From Anaerolineales bacterium UBA6055 (lineage in GTDB: Bacteria > Chloroflexota > Anaerolineae > Aggregatilineales > Phototrophicaceae), in assembly GCA_002428985.1 (NCBI GenBank), contig DIYL01000055.1:162327-226326 (forward strand): a DNA stretch of 64,000 nucleotides, given 5' to 3'. The first letter of the stretch is position 1, and each line of letters starts with the position of its first letter. A model generated the notes under the pieces. That model ran no database searches. It had not been told where the DNA came from and was given only the letters and a program-made list of their open reading frames with translations. Shown piece after piece: positions 43,750-52,406 of this stretch. The position numbers and the translations under genes were made by a program.

Positions 43750-44819
43750 TGTCCAGAGTTGTAGATTTCTTACGTAACCATTGGCTTGAATTATTGGTTT
43801 TTGTATTTTTACTCGGTTTCCCATTTATTGTACAAGCACTAACAGGCGATAGTCCTTATGGTGTGCCACGTGGCGAACGGATGATGATGCGTGGACAATC
43901 CGTCTTATGGCAAGCTATCCTAATTCGCGTCTTCTCATTAGCTATCCTTGTGATGAGTTACAATTTGATGTTCGGCTTCACAGGCGTGATTTCGTTTGGT
44001 CATGCGTTGTTTTTTGGGTTGGGTGGATACCTCCTCGGCATGATCGCAGAATTTAGTGGATTTGATCCGAACACGGCATTGCTCCTGTCAATTGTTGTTG
44101 TACTTGTCGTCAATGGATTACTCGGCTTTCTTATTGGGATTGTCTCGTTACGTTTACGCGGTGTCTATTTTGCGATTTTCACCTTGGCGATCGCCGAAAT
44201 GGGATGGTTATTCTTCCGTGGCTTTGGCCCAACCAATGGCGAAGATGGGTTGAATATCGTCAACCTACCGGAATGGATTGATCCGGCACGTAATCGTATC
44301 GTAGTCTACTACATCGGGATGTTTTTGTTTGTTGCGACGTATGTCATTATCAAACGTCTGGTGAATTCTCCAGCAGGGTCGGTCTTTAAAGCAATCCGCG
44401 AAAATGAAGAACGCGCACAAGCTATCGGTTACAACACGCTCCGTTATAAATTGCTGTCGATTACAGTAGCAGGGATGCTAGCGAGCCTTGGCGGGATGTT
44501 ATTTGCCATTCTCGATAAAGCCGCACGCCCCGAAATTTTAGGGGTGAGTATAACGGTTGATGCACTCCTCATGACGATTATCGGCGGGGTGGGGACATTT
44601 ACAGGACCTGTAGCCGGTGCAACTGGATTACATATCCTTGACGTGGTATTCCGTGATGCAATATTTACCATCGGCACGTTCGAAATCAACATCGGTGAAC
44701 ATTGGCATTTGTTGCTTGGGTTTATATTCATTTTAGTCGTGTTAGTTTTCCCGTATGGGATGGTGGGTACATGGGAGCGTGTTAAAAATCGTATCTTTAA
44801 TCGCGACAAGAAGACCTAA
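43749..44819 (+). CDS. livM: Liv-type ABC importer permease, LivM component
   Basis: The 356-residue membrane protein has about ten helices, the LivM motifs GFTGVISFGHALFFGLGGY, FKAIRENEERAQAIGYNTLRYKL and IGGVGTFTGPVAGA. It completes the importer; all five components are present on this strand. Confidence 0.92.
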   Translation: MSRVVDFLRNHWLELLVFVFLLGFPFIVQALTGDSPYGVPRGERMMMRGQSVLWQAILIRVFSLAILVMSYNLMFGFTGVISFGHALFFGLGGYLLGMIAEFSGFDPNTALLLSIVVVLVVNGLLGFLIGIVSLRLRGVYFAIFTLAIAEMGWLFFRGFGPTNGEDGLNIVNLPEWIDPARNRIVVYYIGMFLFVATYVIIKRLVNSPAGSVFKAIRENEERAQAIGYNTLRYKLLSITVAGMLASLGGMLFAILDKAARPEILGVSITVDALLMTIIGGVGTFTGPVAGATGLHILDVVFRDAIFTIGTFEINIGEHWHLLLGFIFILVVLVFPYGMVGTWERVKNRIFNRDKKT

Positions 44820-44865
44820 CTTAGATTGACATGTCATCAACTTCATATCTACAATATAGTCACAT

Positions 44866-44895
44866 AAGCCCATCTTCATATGGCAGTGGCTTTTT
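44866..44895 (+). terminator. Probable terminator after the Liv operon
   Basis: AAGCC pairs with GGCTT, with an inner CCAT/ATGG foldback, and TTTTTG follows. The stem is short, so it is a weaker call than the other terminators. Confidence 0.45.
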
Positions 44896-44925
44896 GTATA
44901 CTCAAAACCACAAAAGGATAGCATC

Positions 44926-45852
44926 ATGATCAAATTTCCGACACTATCTGGCACAAAACGACTTGAACGGTTACGCCCTCCATCAGGACAGTTGCGTATG
45001 GTATTGGATACTGACACATACAATGAAGTCGATGATCAGTTTGCATTAGCGCATGCTATTTTGTCGCCGGAACGCCTGACCGTAGAAGCAATTTATGCCG
45101 CACCCTTTTTTAACAACCGCTCAACAAGTCCGGAAGACGGTATGTTGCGGAGCTATGATGAGATTTTGCTATTGCTCGAAAAGATGAACATCGAATCCGG
45201 CACATATCCTGTCTTTAAAGGGTCAACTCAGTATCTTGATAAAGATCTAAACCCACAAACAACTGATGCGGTGACCGATCTGATCGAACGAGCAATGAAC
45301 AGTCCCGATGATGATCCTCTGTATGTCGTCGCAATCGGTGCAATTACAAACATCGCCAATGCTCTACTGCTAGAACCTCAAATCATCGAAAAAATTGTTG
45401 TGGTATGGTTGGGTGGACATGCGTTACACTGGGAGCATGTTAAAGAATTTAACCTGCAACAGGATGTCCCGGCAGCGCAGGTTATTTTAAATAGTGGTGT
45501 ACCGTTCGTATTGGTTCCATGCGGCGGAGTAACGACCCATTTACATACGACAGTGGCAGAACTAGAGCATTACTTACGCGGTAAAAATGCCATATGCGAT
45601 TATCTTGTTGACATCGTCGTATCTTATGAGGGCAACCCAACAGGCTGGTCAAAAGTAATATGGGATGTAGCAACAACTGCTTATTTGATTGATCATCGCT
45701 GGGTATCGACGCGCTTGATGCACACACCTATTTTGACAGATCAAATGACATGGAGTGTCGATTCATCACGTCATCTAATGCGTTATGCAAACAATCTCCA
45801 TCGAGATCCGATTTTTGCTGATTTATTCCAAAAATTAGCAAAATTATCATAA
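44926..45852 (+). CDS. Inosine-uridine-preferring nucleoside hydrolase family protein
   Basis: The 308-residue protein carries the family calcium-binding cluster in a variant form, VLDTDTYNEVDDQFA, where most members have DTDPGxDD. The middle motif VVWLGGHALHW corresponds to the usual MGG region. Such enzymes split ribonucleosides into base and ribose. It is cytosolic. The variant motif puts it in a divergent subgroup whose substrate may not be a standard nucleoside. Confidence 0.85.
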   Translation: MIKFPTLSGTKRLERLRPPSGQLRMVLDTDTYNEVDDQFALAHAILSPERLTVEAIYAAPFFNNRSTSPEDGMLRSYDEILLLLEKMNIESGTYPVFKGSTQYLDKDLNPQTTDAVTDLIERAMNSPDDDPLYVVAIGAITNIANALLLEPQIIEKIVVVWLGGHALHWEHVKEFNLQQDVPAAQVILNSGVPFVLVPCGGVTTHLHTTVAELEHYLRGKNAICDYLVDIVVSYEGNPTGWSKVIWDVATTAYLIDHRWVSTRLMHTPILTDQMTWSVDSSRHLMRYANNLHRDPIFADLFQKLAKLS

Positions 45853-45916
45853 GGCAATCCACCCCAAAATATCATAATTAGTAGCAATTCAACTATGCTT
45901 ATAAGGAATACTCTTT

Positions 45917-46963
45917 ATGCGAGCCGTATATTTCGAAGAATTTCAAAAAGATATAAGAGTCCAGACTTTAGATGATCCTACACCCGACTCACATGGGGTT
46001 GTGCTCAAGGTAGAAGCAACAGGTTTGTGTCGTAGTGATTGGCATGGTTGGATGGGACACGATTCCGATATTGTTTTGCCACATGTGCCGGGGCATGAAC
46101 TTGCTGGAACAATTGTCGCGGTTGGTAAAGATGTTACACGCTGGAAAATTGGCGATCGAGTCACGACGCCATTTGTCTGTGCCTGTGGAACTTGTCCCGA
46201 GTGTGCTACAGGCAATCAACAAGTTTGCGATAATCAGACACAACCCGGTTTTACACATTGGGGTTCATTTGCTGAATATGTAGCCCTATCCCATGCTGAT
46301 ATAAACCTAGTTGCGGTTCCGGAAACGATGACTTTTGCTACAGCGGCTAGCCTTGGTTGTCGCTTTGCAACGTCATTTCGTGGTGTCGTGCGTCAAGGAC
46401 AGGTGACTGGCGGACAGTGGGTTGCAGTACATGGGTGTGGCGGTGTTGGCTTAGCCGCAATCATGATTGCAAAAGCAATCGGTGCGCAGATCATTGCTGT
46501 TGATATTAACAATGATGCCCTAACAAAAGCGCGTGAAATCGGTGCTAATGTCACCATTAATGCACTCGAAGACGGTAATCTTGTCGGATCCATTCGTGAG
46601 ATGACTTCAGGTGGGGTTCATGTCTCATTAGATGCACTCGGCAATCGTCAGACCTGTTACAATTCCATTGCTAATTTACGCAAACGCGGCAAACATATAC
46701 AAATTGGTTTGATGGCAGGTGACCACAGTGATCCACCGATTCCAATGGGGCATGTTATCGCCCATGAATTAGAGATCTATGGGAGTCATGGCATGCAAGC
46801 GCACGATTATCCAGCGATGATGCAAATGATTGAATCCGGCGCACTTCATCCAGAACATTTAATCACCCGCACCATTTCACTAGAAGCAACACCATCCGAA
46901 CTCATGCGGATGGATGACTTCAAACATATTGGTGTGACCATTATTGAGCCATTTGCGTCTTAG
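45917..46963 (+). CDS. Zinc-dependent alcohol dehydrogenase (MDR superfamily)
   Basis: The 348-residue enzyme has catalytic zinc ligands Cys38 (GLCRSDWH) and His60-Glu61 (PGHE), and a structural zinc lobe with Cys90, 93, 96 and 104. The NAD(P) fold is VHGCGGVGLAAI (around 175). An active-site third ligand is Cys near 148. It oxidises an alcohol or polyol. Placed between a nucleoside hydrolase and AnmK, it may serve sugar or sugar-alcohol metabolism. AGGAATA lies before the ATG. Confidence 0.9.
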   Translation: MRAVYFEEFQKDIRVQTLDDPTPDSHGVVLKVEATGLCRSDWHGWMGHDSDIVLPHVPGHELAGTIVAVGKDVTRWKIGDRVTTPFVCACGTCPECATGNQQVCDNQTQPGFTHWGSFAEYVALSHADINLVAVPETMTFATAASLGCRFATSFRGVVRQGQVTGGQWVAVHGCGGVGLAAIMIAKAIGAQIIAVDINNDALTKAREIGANVTINALEDGNLVGSIREMTSGGVHVSLDALGNRQTCYNSIANLRKRGKHIQIGLMAGDHSDPPIPMGHVIAHELEIYGSHGMQAHDYPAMMQMIESGALHPEHLITRTISLEATPSELMRMDDFKHIGVTIIEPFAS

Positions 46964-46986
46964 CACCATCCATAAAGGAATATAAT

Positions 46987-48171
46987 ATGTTAGTACTCGG
47001 ATTAATGTCTGGCACATCGGCAGATGGTGTCGATGTTGCACTCTGTGAAATAAACGGGTCTCCAGCAGATATGACCGCGAATATTATCGCTGGCAAAACC
47101 TATGACTATGATCGGCAAATGCGCCATCGCATACTAGATAGTTGTGATATACAAAAAAGCCGTGTTGATGACATTGCACAACTGAGCTTCGACCTTGCCG
47201 AGGTTTTTGCAGAATCGATCAATGACTTTCTTAAATCGAGTGGATACACTGCTGAACAGATTGATATAATTGGATCTCATGGTCAAACATTATGGCATAA
47301 TGTGCTTCCTGATGGACGCGTGAACGCATCTTTACAAATTGTCGAAGCATCGGTCATCGCAGAACGTACGGGAATTACTGTCGTATCGAATCTTCGGGCA
47401 CGGGATATTGCGGCAAGTGGACAAGGTGCGCCCCTGACCAGTTATATCGACTGGTTATTGTTGCGTCATCCGACACATTGGCGTGCCATACAAAATATTG
47501 GCGGGATGGGTAATGTATCTTTCCTACCACCACTCAATGATTCAGCATCAACACCCATTTCATTTGATACTGGTCCGGGCAACGCCTTACTTGATGTAGC
47601 TGTTGAACAATTTACGGGCGGCACACAAACCTATGACAAAGATGGTTCGCTCGCAAAACAGGGGCGTATTGATGAAGAGTGGTTACACGACCTGTTACAA
47701 CATCCGTATTATCAGCGCGATTATCCCAAAACAACCGGACGCGAGATGTTCGGAACCGATGCAGCTCAGAAGCTGATTGCCGAAGCAGAGGAACGCGGGT
47801 TACATCAGACCGAAATTATTGCCACACTAACCGCATTGACGGCAACCAATATCGCCGATGCCTACCAACGCTTTGCACCAGCGACCATTGCAGAAGTCAT
47901 TATTGGGGGCGGTGGACGACATAATCCGGTGATGATTAATATGCTCAAGGAGCTTGTTCCATCCGCCAAGATACTGGCTCACGAAGATATTGGCATCGAC
48001 AGTGACTTTAAAGAAGCCCTAGTTTTTGCTATATTGGCATACGAGACGATTCATAATCGTGTCGGAACACTCCCATCATTGACAGGTGCAAGCCATGCAA
48101 CCGTTCTTGGTCAAGTCACACCGGGGGATAATTACAGCCAATTGATGAAACACATCTGGGGAGATGGTTAG
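46987..48171 (+). CDS. anmK: Anhydro-N-acetylmuramic acid kinase
   Basis: The 394-residue enzyme phosphorylates and opens 1,6-anhydro-MurNAc, a step in cell-wall recycling that yields MurNAc-6-phosphate. It has the family start LGLMSGTSADGVDVAL, the ATPase-fold motif GSHGQTLWH, NIGGMGNVSF, FDTGPGNALLD, and GGGGRHNP. Length is close to the E. coli enzyme. It follows the alcohol dehydrogenase after 23 bases. The stop overlaps the convergent permease gene by 4 bases. Confidence 0.92.
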   Translation: MLVLGLMSGTSADGVDVALCEINGSPADMTANIIAGKTYDYDRQMRHRILDSCDIQKSRVDDIAQLSFDLAEVFAESINDFLKSSGYTAEQIDIIGSHGQTLWHNVLPDGRVNASLQIVEASVIAERTGITVVSNLRARDIAASGQGAPLTSYIDWLLLRHPTHWRAIQNIGGMGNVSFLPPLNDSASTPISFDTGPGNALLDVAVEQFTGGTQTYDKDGSLAKQGRIDEEWLHDLLQHPYYQRDYPKTTGREMFGTDAAQKLIAEAEERGLHQTEIIATLTALTATNIADAYQRFAPATIAEVIIGGGGRHNPVMINMLKELVPSAKILAHEDIGIDSDFKEALVFAILAYETIHNRVGTLPSLTGASHATVLGQVTPGDNYSQLMKHIWGDG

Positions 48172-49049
48172 CTTGACTTCAAATATGGGTCGAGTACATC
48201 GCGTAATCCATCGCCGAGGAGATTAAATCCCAAGACCGTCAGCATAATAGCAATCCCCGGCGCAACAATTAACCACGGTGCAATTTCTGCCAAGCCACGG
48301 TTCTCACTCAACATCAGCCCCCAAGATGGGTCAGGGGGTTGTGTTCCCAATCCAAGGAAGCTCAATCCGGCTTCTGTAATCAATGCCCAAGATAATGCCA
48401 AGGTAATTTGTACAATCAAAACGGTACGCATATTAGGAACGATGTGAAATAAAACAATGCGGAAATCAGTCGCACCAAGGCACCGAGCTGCTGTGACAAA
48501 CTCGGAGTTTTTGAGTGCCAAAACTGGACCGCGCGCAACCCGTGCGAAGATAGGGGTATATACAATCGTAATTGCAGTGATCGTACTCGATAAGCTTGCG
48601 CCAACGATCGTAACAATCAACAATGCCAGCAATAGGCTAGGGAATGCAAACAGAATATCCATGATGCGCATCAGAAGAGTATCGATGTTGCCACCCATAT
48701 AGCCCGATATAATCCCGATAATTGTGCCGAGCGTAGCCGAAACTGCCACCGAAATAACAGCAACTTGTAATGAATTTGCACCACCCCGCATCACACGGCT
48801 AAGCACATCACGCCCAAATTGATCTGTACCGAGCGCGTAAATTTCGTTAGGCGCAGTTAGGCGATCTATACGATGTTGCTCTAAAACAGGGTAGGGTGTA
48901 ATCTCAAATAATCCCATCAAGCTCGTGACGGAAAACACAACCACAAGAATAAGTCCCAACCGTCCACTCGGATCACGTAAGAGACGTATCCAAAATGAGG
49001 GTGTCGTTGATTCGGCCTCTGATTTTAAGGTGTTGATATTAGCGGTCAT
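48168..49049 (-). CDS. Peptide/nickel-type ABC transporter permease, DppC component
   Basis: The 293-residue membrane protein has about six helices, the DppC patterns GTDQFGRDVLSRVMRGGANSL, EFVTAARCLGAT and GLSFLGLGTQPPDPSWGLML. Its start overlaps the DppB stop by 11 bases. It is the last gene of the transporter operon, as the next gene is on the other strand. Confidence 0.92.
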   Translation of the reverse strand: MTANINTLKSEAESTTPSFWIRLLRDPSGRLGLILVVVFSVTSLMGLFEITPYPVLEQHRIDRLTAPNEIYALGTDQFGRDVLSRVMRGGANSLQVAVISVAVSATLGTIIGIISGYMGGNIDTLLMRIMDILFAFPSLLLALLIVTIVGASLSSTITAITIVYTPIFARVARGPVLALKNSEFVTAARCLGATDFRIVLFHIVPNMRTVLIVQITLALSWALITEAGLSFLGLGTQPPDPSWGLMLSENRGLAEIAPWLIVAPGIAIMLTVLGFNLLGDGLRDVLDPYLKSS

Positions 49050-49998
49050 AGGTCACTCGCGGATCAATTACACTGTAGATAATATCAACCAGCAGGTTAA
49101 TAACAACAAAGTTAAAGACAATAAAGAGCGCAACACCTTGCACCAGAGCATACTCTCGTTGATTAATCGCATTAATTGTTAAACGACCAATACCCGGCAA
49201 AGCAAAAATCTGCTCGGTGATAAATGCCCCACCTAGTAAGTAACCAAATTCGACACCAATAATCGTCACTACTGGGATGAGTGCGTTTCTAAGTGCATGG
49301 CGTGTGATGACATTACGTTCGGCTAAACCTTTACTACGGGCGGTGCGAATATACTCGGCATTCAAAACCTCTAACATCGCAGAGCGGGTCATACGCATCA
49401 CAGAAGCCGCAAACGAGAACCCCATTGTAATTGCCGGAAATAGGAGCTGTTGCAGATTAACCAGTGGGTCTTCGAAAAAGTCCACATAATTACCAGAATT
49501 AGGTAATATCCCAAACCACACCGACAGCACGTAAATGATGACCGTGCCCAATAGGAAGTTGGGGATTGATAGACCTAACATCGAAAAGATGCGCCCAAAC
49601 AAATCGATCCATGTGTTGCGCTTCAACGCCGATAGAACACCAAAGGGTATGCCGATAGACAATGCAATCAAGATAGAGAACACAGCCAATTGTAAGGTAA
49701 CAGGGAAACGCTCCAAAATAAGCGGGAGTACTTCGCGTCCCTGTCGGATAGAAAATCCGAGATTGCCTTGTAGCGCATTGGTCAACCACGAAAAATACTG
49801 TTCCACAGCAGGGCGATCAAGCCCATAGTAGCGTTCAAGGGCAGCACGTTGCTCATCCGATAGCATACCTGCTTCTGTACCCAATTGGGCTGTGATTTGG
49901 TCGCCGGGTACCATTCGGATTGCACCAAAGACAAGGATGCTAATGCCAAATAGTGTGACGATAGAGGCGAGTATACGCCTGACTAGATATTGTCTCAT
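49039..49998 (-). CDS. Peptide/nickel-type ABC transporter permease, DppB component
   Basis: The 319-residue membrane protein opens MRQYLVRRILASIVTLFGISILVFG, a typical DppB start; 18 further residues from an upstream in-frame ATG are less likely. Later segments EYIRTARSKGLAERNV and PGIGRLTINAINQREYALVQGV are also characteristic. With the DppC gene it forms the channel for the adjacent binding protein. No ATPase genes follow. Confidence 0.92.
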   Translation of the reverse strand: MRQYLVRRILASIVTLFGISILVFGAIRMVPGDQITAQLGTEAGMLSDEQRAALERYYGLDRPAVEQYFSWLTNALQGNLGFSIRQGREVLPLILERFPVTLQLAVFSILIALSIGIPFGVLSALKRNTWIDLFGRIFSMLGLSIPNFLLGTVIIYVLSVWFGILPNSGNYVDFFEDPLVNLQQLLFPAITMGFSFAASVMRMTRSAMLEVLNAEYIRTARSKGLAERNVITRHALRNALIPVVTIIGVEFGYLLGGAFITEQIFALPGIGRLTINAINQREYALVQGVALFIVFNFVVINLLVDIIYSVIDPRVTYDR

Positions 49999-50024
49999 AG
50001 CTTTATCGCTTATGTTGGACAGTA

Positions 50025-50049
50025 GGTAGATGACAAGACGCCATCTACC
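50025..50049. repeat. Intercistronic hairpin GGTAGATG/CATCTACC
   Basis: A perfect 8-bp stem with a 9-base loop lies between the peptide binding-protein stop and the DppB start. No T-run follows on the coding strand, so it would shape mRNA stability or partial attenuation. Confidence 0.6.
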
Positions 50050-50060
50050 CACTTACGGGA

Positions 50061-51572
50061 TTAGCGGTTTAGGCTAACACCGGACATATAGTAGAACGAA
50101 TCATTTGCTGCAGGTTCCCAACCTTCAACATAAGATTGGTGAGCGGTGTAGCTGTATCCTGCGTAGAGCCAAATCCATGGGCTGGTTTCGGCAAGATGTT
50201 GTTGGAATTCACTGAAGATTTCGTAGCGTGTTTCGAAGTCTGTTTCGACTTGACCACTCTTCATGAGGTTATCGAGTGTATCGTCAATGTATCCAGCAGT
50301 TTCTTGGAAGCGTGCATCCACTTGCCAGTAGCGGGAGTACATTGTGTAAGGATCAATCCGTCCACCATTGAGTGCTGCCGCAGCCATGAAGTCACCAGCG
50401 AGCCAACGGTCAACATAGGTGGAGAATTCTAGAGCTTCAATTTCAACAGTGATATTGATCGCTTCAAGTTGTGAACCGATAACTTGTGCAATTGCAGATG
50501 CAACTGGTGGTTCTGCGTTCGCAAGGATAACAGACAATGTAAAGCCATCTTCTAATCCAGCTTCTGCCATGAGTTCTTGCGCACGAGCAACATCTTGTTC
50601 GTAGCAGAACAAGTCTTCAGTTGGGAGTGCATAACTTGCCATCGTGAGTGGTCCAGTTACACGACCTTCACCAAGTGCTGCGGAATCAACAACTTCTTGA
50701 CGGTTGATCGCACAGGAAATTGCTTGACGTACTTCAATTTGATCAAGTGGCTCAACAGCCGCACGGAGTTGGAGGACGTTGTAGGACAGGGTCGGTGTGC
50801 GATGGAGTGTTACTTCTGCATCGTCAACCAACAATGTACCCACGAGTGGATCATTAATTAGCGCGAAATCAACTGTACCTGCGCGCAACGCTGCAAGGAT
50901 TGATGTTTCGTCAGGAATGATGCGAATTTCTACACCATCAACAAATGGTCCTTCTCCCCACCATTCAGCATTTGCGGTAAGTGTGGTGGTTTCTTCTGGT
51001 GTCCATGAGTCAAGTACAAATGGCCCAGTACCAACCGTTACCAATGCTGGGTCTTCAGATCCCATCACATCAGAGGAGAGAATCACAGCGTTTGTGCTTG
51101 CCATTGCTGACAAGAGTGGCACATCTGGGGTATTCAAGTTAAAGACAACAGTGAGGTCGTCAGGTGCTTCCATCGAGTCAATGCTGAGGTAATTGGTACG
51201 AGCAGCCGATGCGGTTTCTTCATCCAAAATCCGCTCAAAGCTAGCAATCACATCCATCGCATCAAATGCAGACCCATCGTGGAATGTCACACCTTCGCGT
51301 AGGTTGAAGGTCAATGTCATACCATCATCAGAAAAACTCCAGTCAGTCGCTAGAGCAGGTTGTAGATTAAGGTCAGCATCGGTTGTAACAAGAGGTTCGT
51401 AGACCAATTCAAGTAAGCGTAGTGAAGCAAATGCGGTTTGTGTGTGTGGATCTAGACCTGTCGCATCAACCGCACGTGCGATGATAAGGGTGTTACTTTG
51501 CCCAAATGCAGTGCTACTCATTAGCAACAACAAAAGTAGCATATAAACTGTCATCATAGATTTTTTGAACAT
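50061..51572 (-). CDS. Peptide/oligopeptide-type ABC substrate-binding protein (SBP_bac_5)
   Basis: The 503-residue protein has a signal peptide (YMLLLLLLMSS, ending AFG before Gln). The SBP_bac_5 fold shows TLIIARAVDATGLDPH, PLVTTDADLNLQPALATDW and LREGVTFHDGSAF. It lacks a lipobox cysteine. Length is usual for this family. AAAGGAAA precedes the ATG. The neighbouring AnmK gene makes muropeptides a plausible ligand, but the link is inference. Confidence 0.92.
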   Translation of the reverse strand: MFKKSMMTVYMLLLLLLMSSTAFGQSNTLIIARAVDATGLDPHTQTAFASLRLLELVYEPLVTTDADLNLQPALATDWSFSDDGMTLTFNLREGVTFHDGSAFDAMDVIASFERILDEETASAARTNYLSIDSMEAPDDLTVVFNLNTPDVPLLSAMASTNAVILSSDVMGSEDPALVTVGTGPFVLDSWTPEETTTLTANAEWWGEGPFVDGVEIRIIPDETSILAALRAGTVDFALINDPLVGTLLVDDAEVTLHRTPTLSYNVLQLRAAVEPLDQIEVRQAISCAINRQEVVDSAALGEGRVTGPLTMASYALPTEDLFCYEQDVARAQELMAEAGLEDGFTLSVILANAEPPVASAIAQVIGSQLEAINITVEIEALEFSTYVDRWLAGDFMAAAALNGGRIDPYTMYSRYWQVDARFQETAGYIDDTLDNLMKSGQVETDFETRYEIFSEFQQHLAETSPWIWLYAGYSYTAHQSYVEGWEPAANDSFYYMSGVSLNR

Positions 51573-51672
51573 CTGGTTTCCTTTACAAGTTGGATTTATT
51601 CATCAATAAATATTCTTCTGGTTGATTGCCCTCGATAACTATCTCCTTTTATCGTTTTCATGAATAAAGTCT

Positions 51673-51714
51673 ATGTAGGGTGTATTGATTGGATGACGGA
51701 GCATCGCCCTACAT
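51673..51714. repeat. Intergenic hairpin ATGTAGGG/CCCTACAT
   Basis: Perfect 8-bp arms enclose 26 bases with an inner GATG/CATC foldback. It lies upstream of the peptide binding-protein gene and downstream of the GNAT gene. Confidence 0.5.
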
Positions 51715-51727
51715 TTTAATGGATATT

Positions 51728-52222
51728 TTAGCCATTCAATCTTTTATGATAGATCAGTTCATCAACATCCGCCAACACATATCGCGGGACAGTACCAATG
51801 TGTTCAAACCCAAGGCGTTGATAGAACTGCTGCGCGGGTGTATTAAAGTCAGACACAAGCAAAAACAGATGATCTGAAAAGTCTTTGCAGTAAGCTTCGA
51901 CACGATTTATCAACTGTTTGCCAATACCTTGACCTTCATAGTCTGGATGAATGCCAAATTGTTTTAAGTAAGGCTGTTTACCAAACATGCTATCCCGTAT
52001 CAGCCACGCAAAACCAATTGCTAATTTCGGATCTTGATGCTCTACGATATATACCATATCCCAATGATCAATCGCTTGTTGCAGTAGGGTCGTTATTTTT
52101 TCAGATGTTAGCCCATAGCGTTGCCAGAGCGCAACTTGCGGCATCCAACCAGCAATATCGACAATATCTTGATCGATAATCGAACGTATTTTTATATTGC
52201 TCGCGTGTTTGGCGGTATCCAT
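51728..52222 (-). CDS. GNAT family N-acetyltransferase
   Basis: The 164-residue form starting at 52222 fits a single GNAT domain (IKIRSIIDQD...), ending with FGIHPDYEGQGIGKQLINRVEAY (acetyl-CoA-binding motif) and FYQRLGFEHIGTV. A longer frame reaches 52357, but that extension lacks family character and overlaps a hairpin; an intermediate ATG is at 52258. No strong ribosome site marks any of the three. The acceptor is unknown. Confidence 0.85.
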   Translation of the reverse strand: MDTAKHASNIKIRSIIDQDIVDIAGWMPQVALWQRYGLTSEKITTLLQQAIDHWDMVYIVEHQDPKLAIGFAWLIRDSMFGKQPYLKQFGIHPDYEGQGIGKQLINRVEAYCKDFSDHLFLLVSDFNTPAQQFYQRLGFEHIGTVPRYVLADVDELIYHKRLNG

Positions 52223-52344
52223 GCCATTACATTTCACTGCATTTGACCAATGGCTCATAGTATAACAATTGCTTGCGTGTGCCACAAATTTAGAGTTGGC
52301 GAGTATGGGGTATGATTGGAGGCGTTGCGATGCTTTTCTACGTG

Positions 52345-52378
52345 TTTGTAGAGGCACAGTATATCATGCCTCTACGAA
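52345..52378. repeat. Intergenic hairpin TTTGTAGAGGCA/TGCCTCTACGAA
   Basis: A 12-bp stem with one G-T pair and a 10-base loop lies between the aldo/keto reductase and GNAT genes. It is among the longest members of the hairpin family. Confidence 0.6.
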
Positions 52379-52406
52379 TTTCTGATGTAATTTTGAATCC
52401 GACTAT

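Noticed and set aside
52223..52357. Extended N-terminus of the GNAT protein
   Set aside because: The extension overlaps an intergenic hairpin and does not resemble the family.
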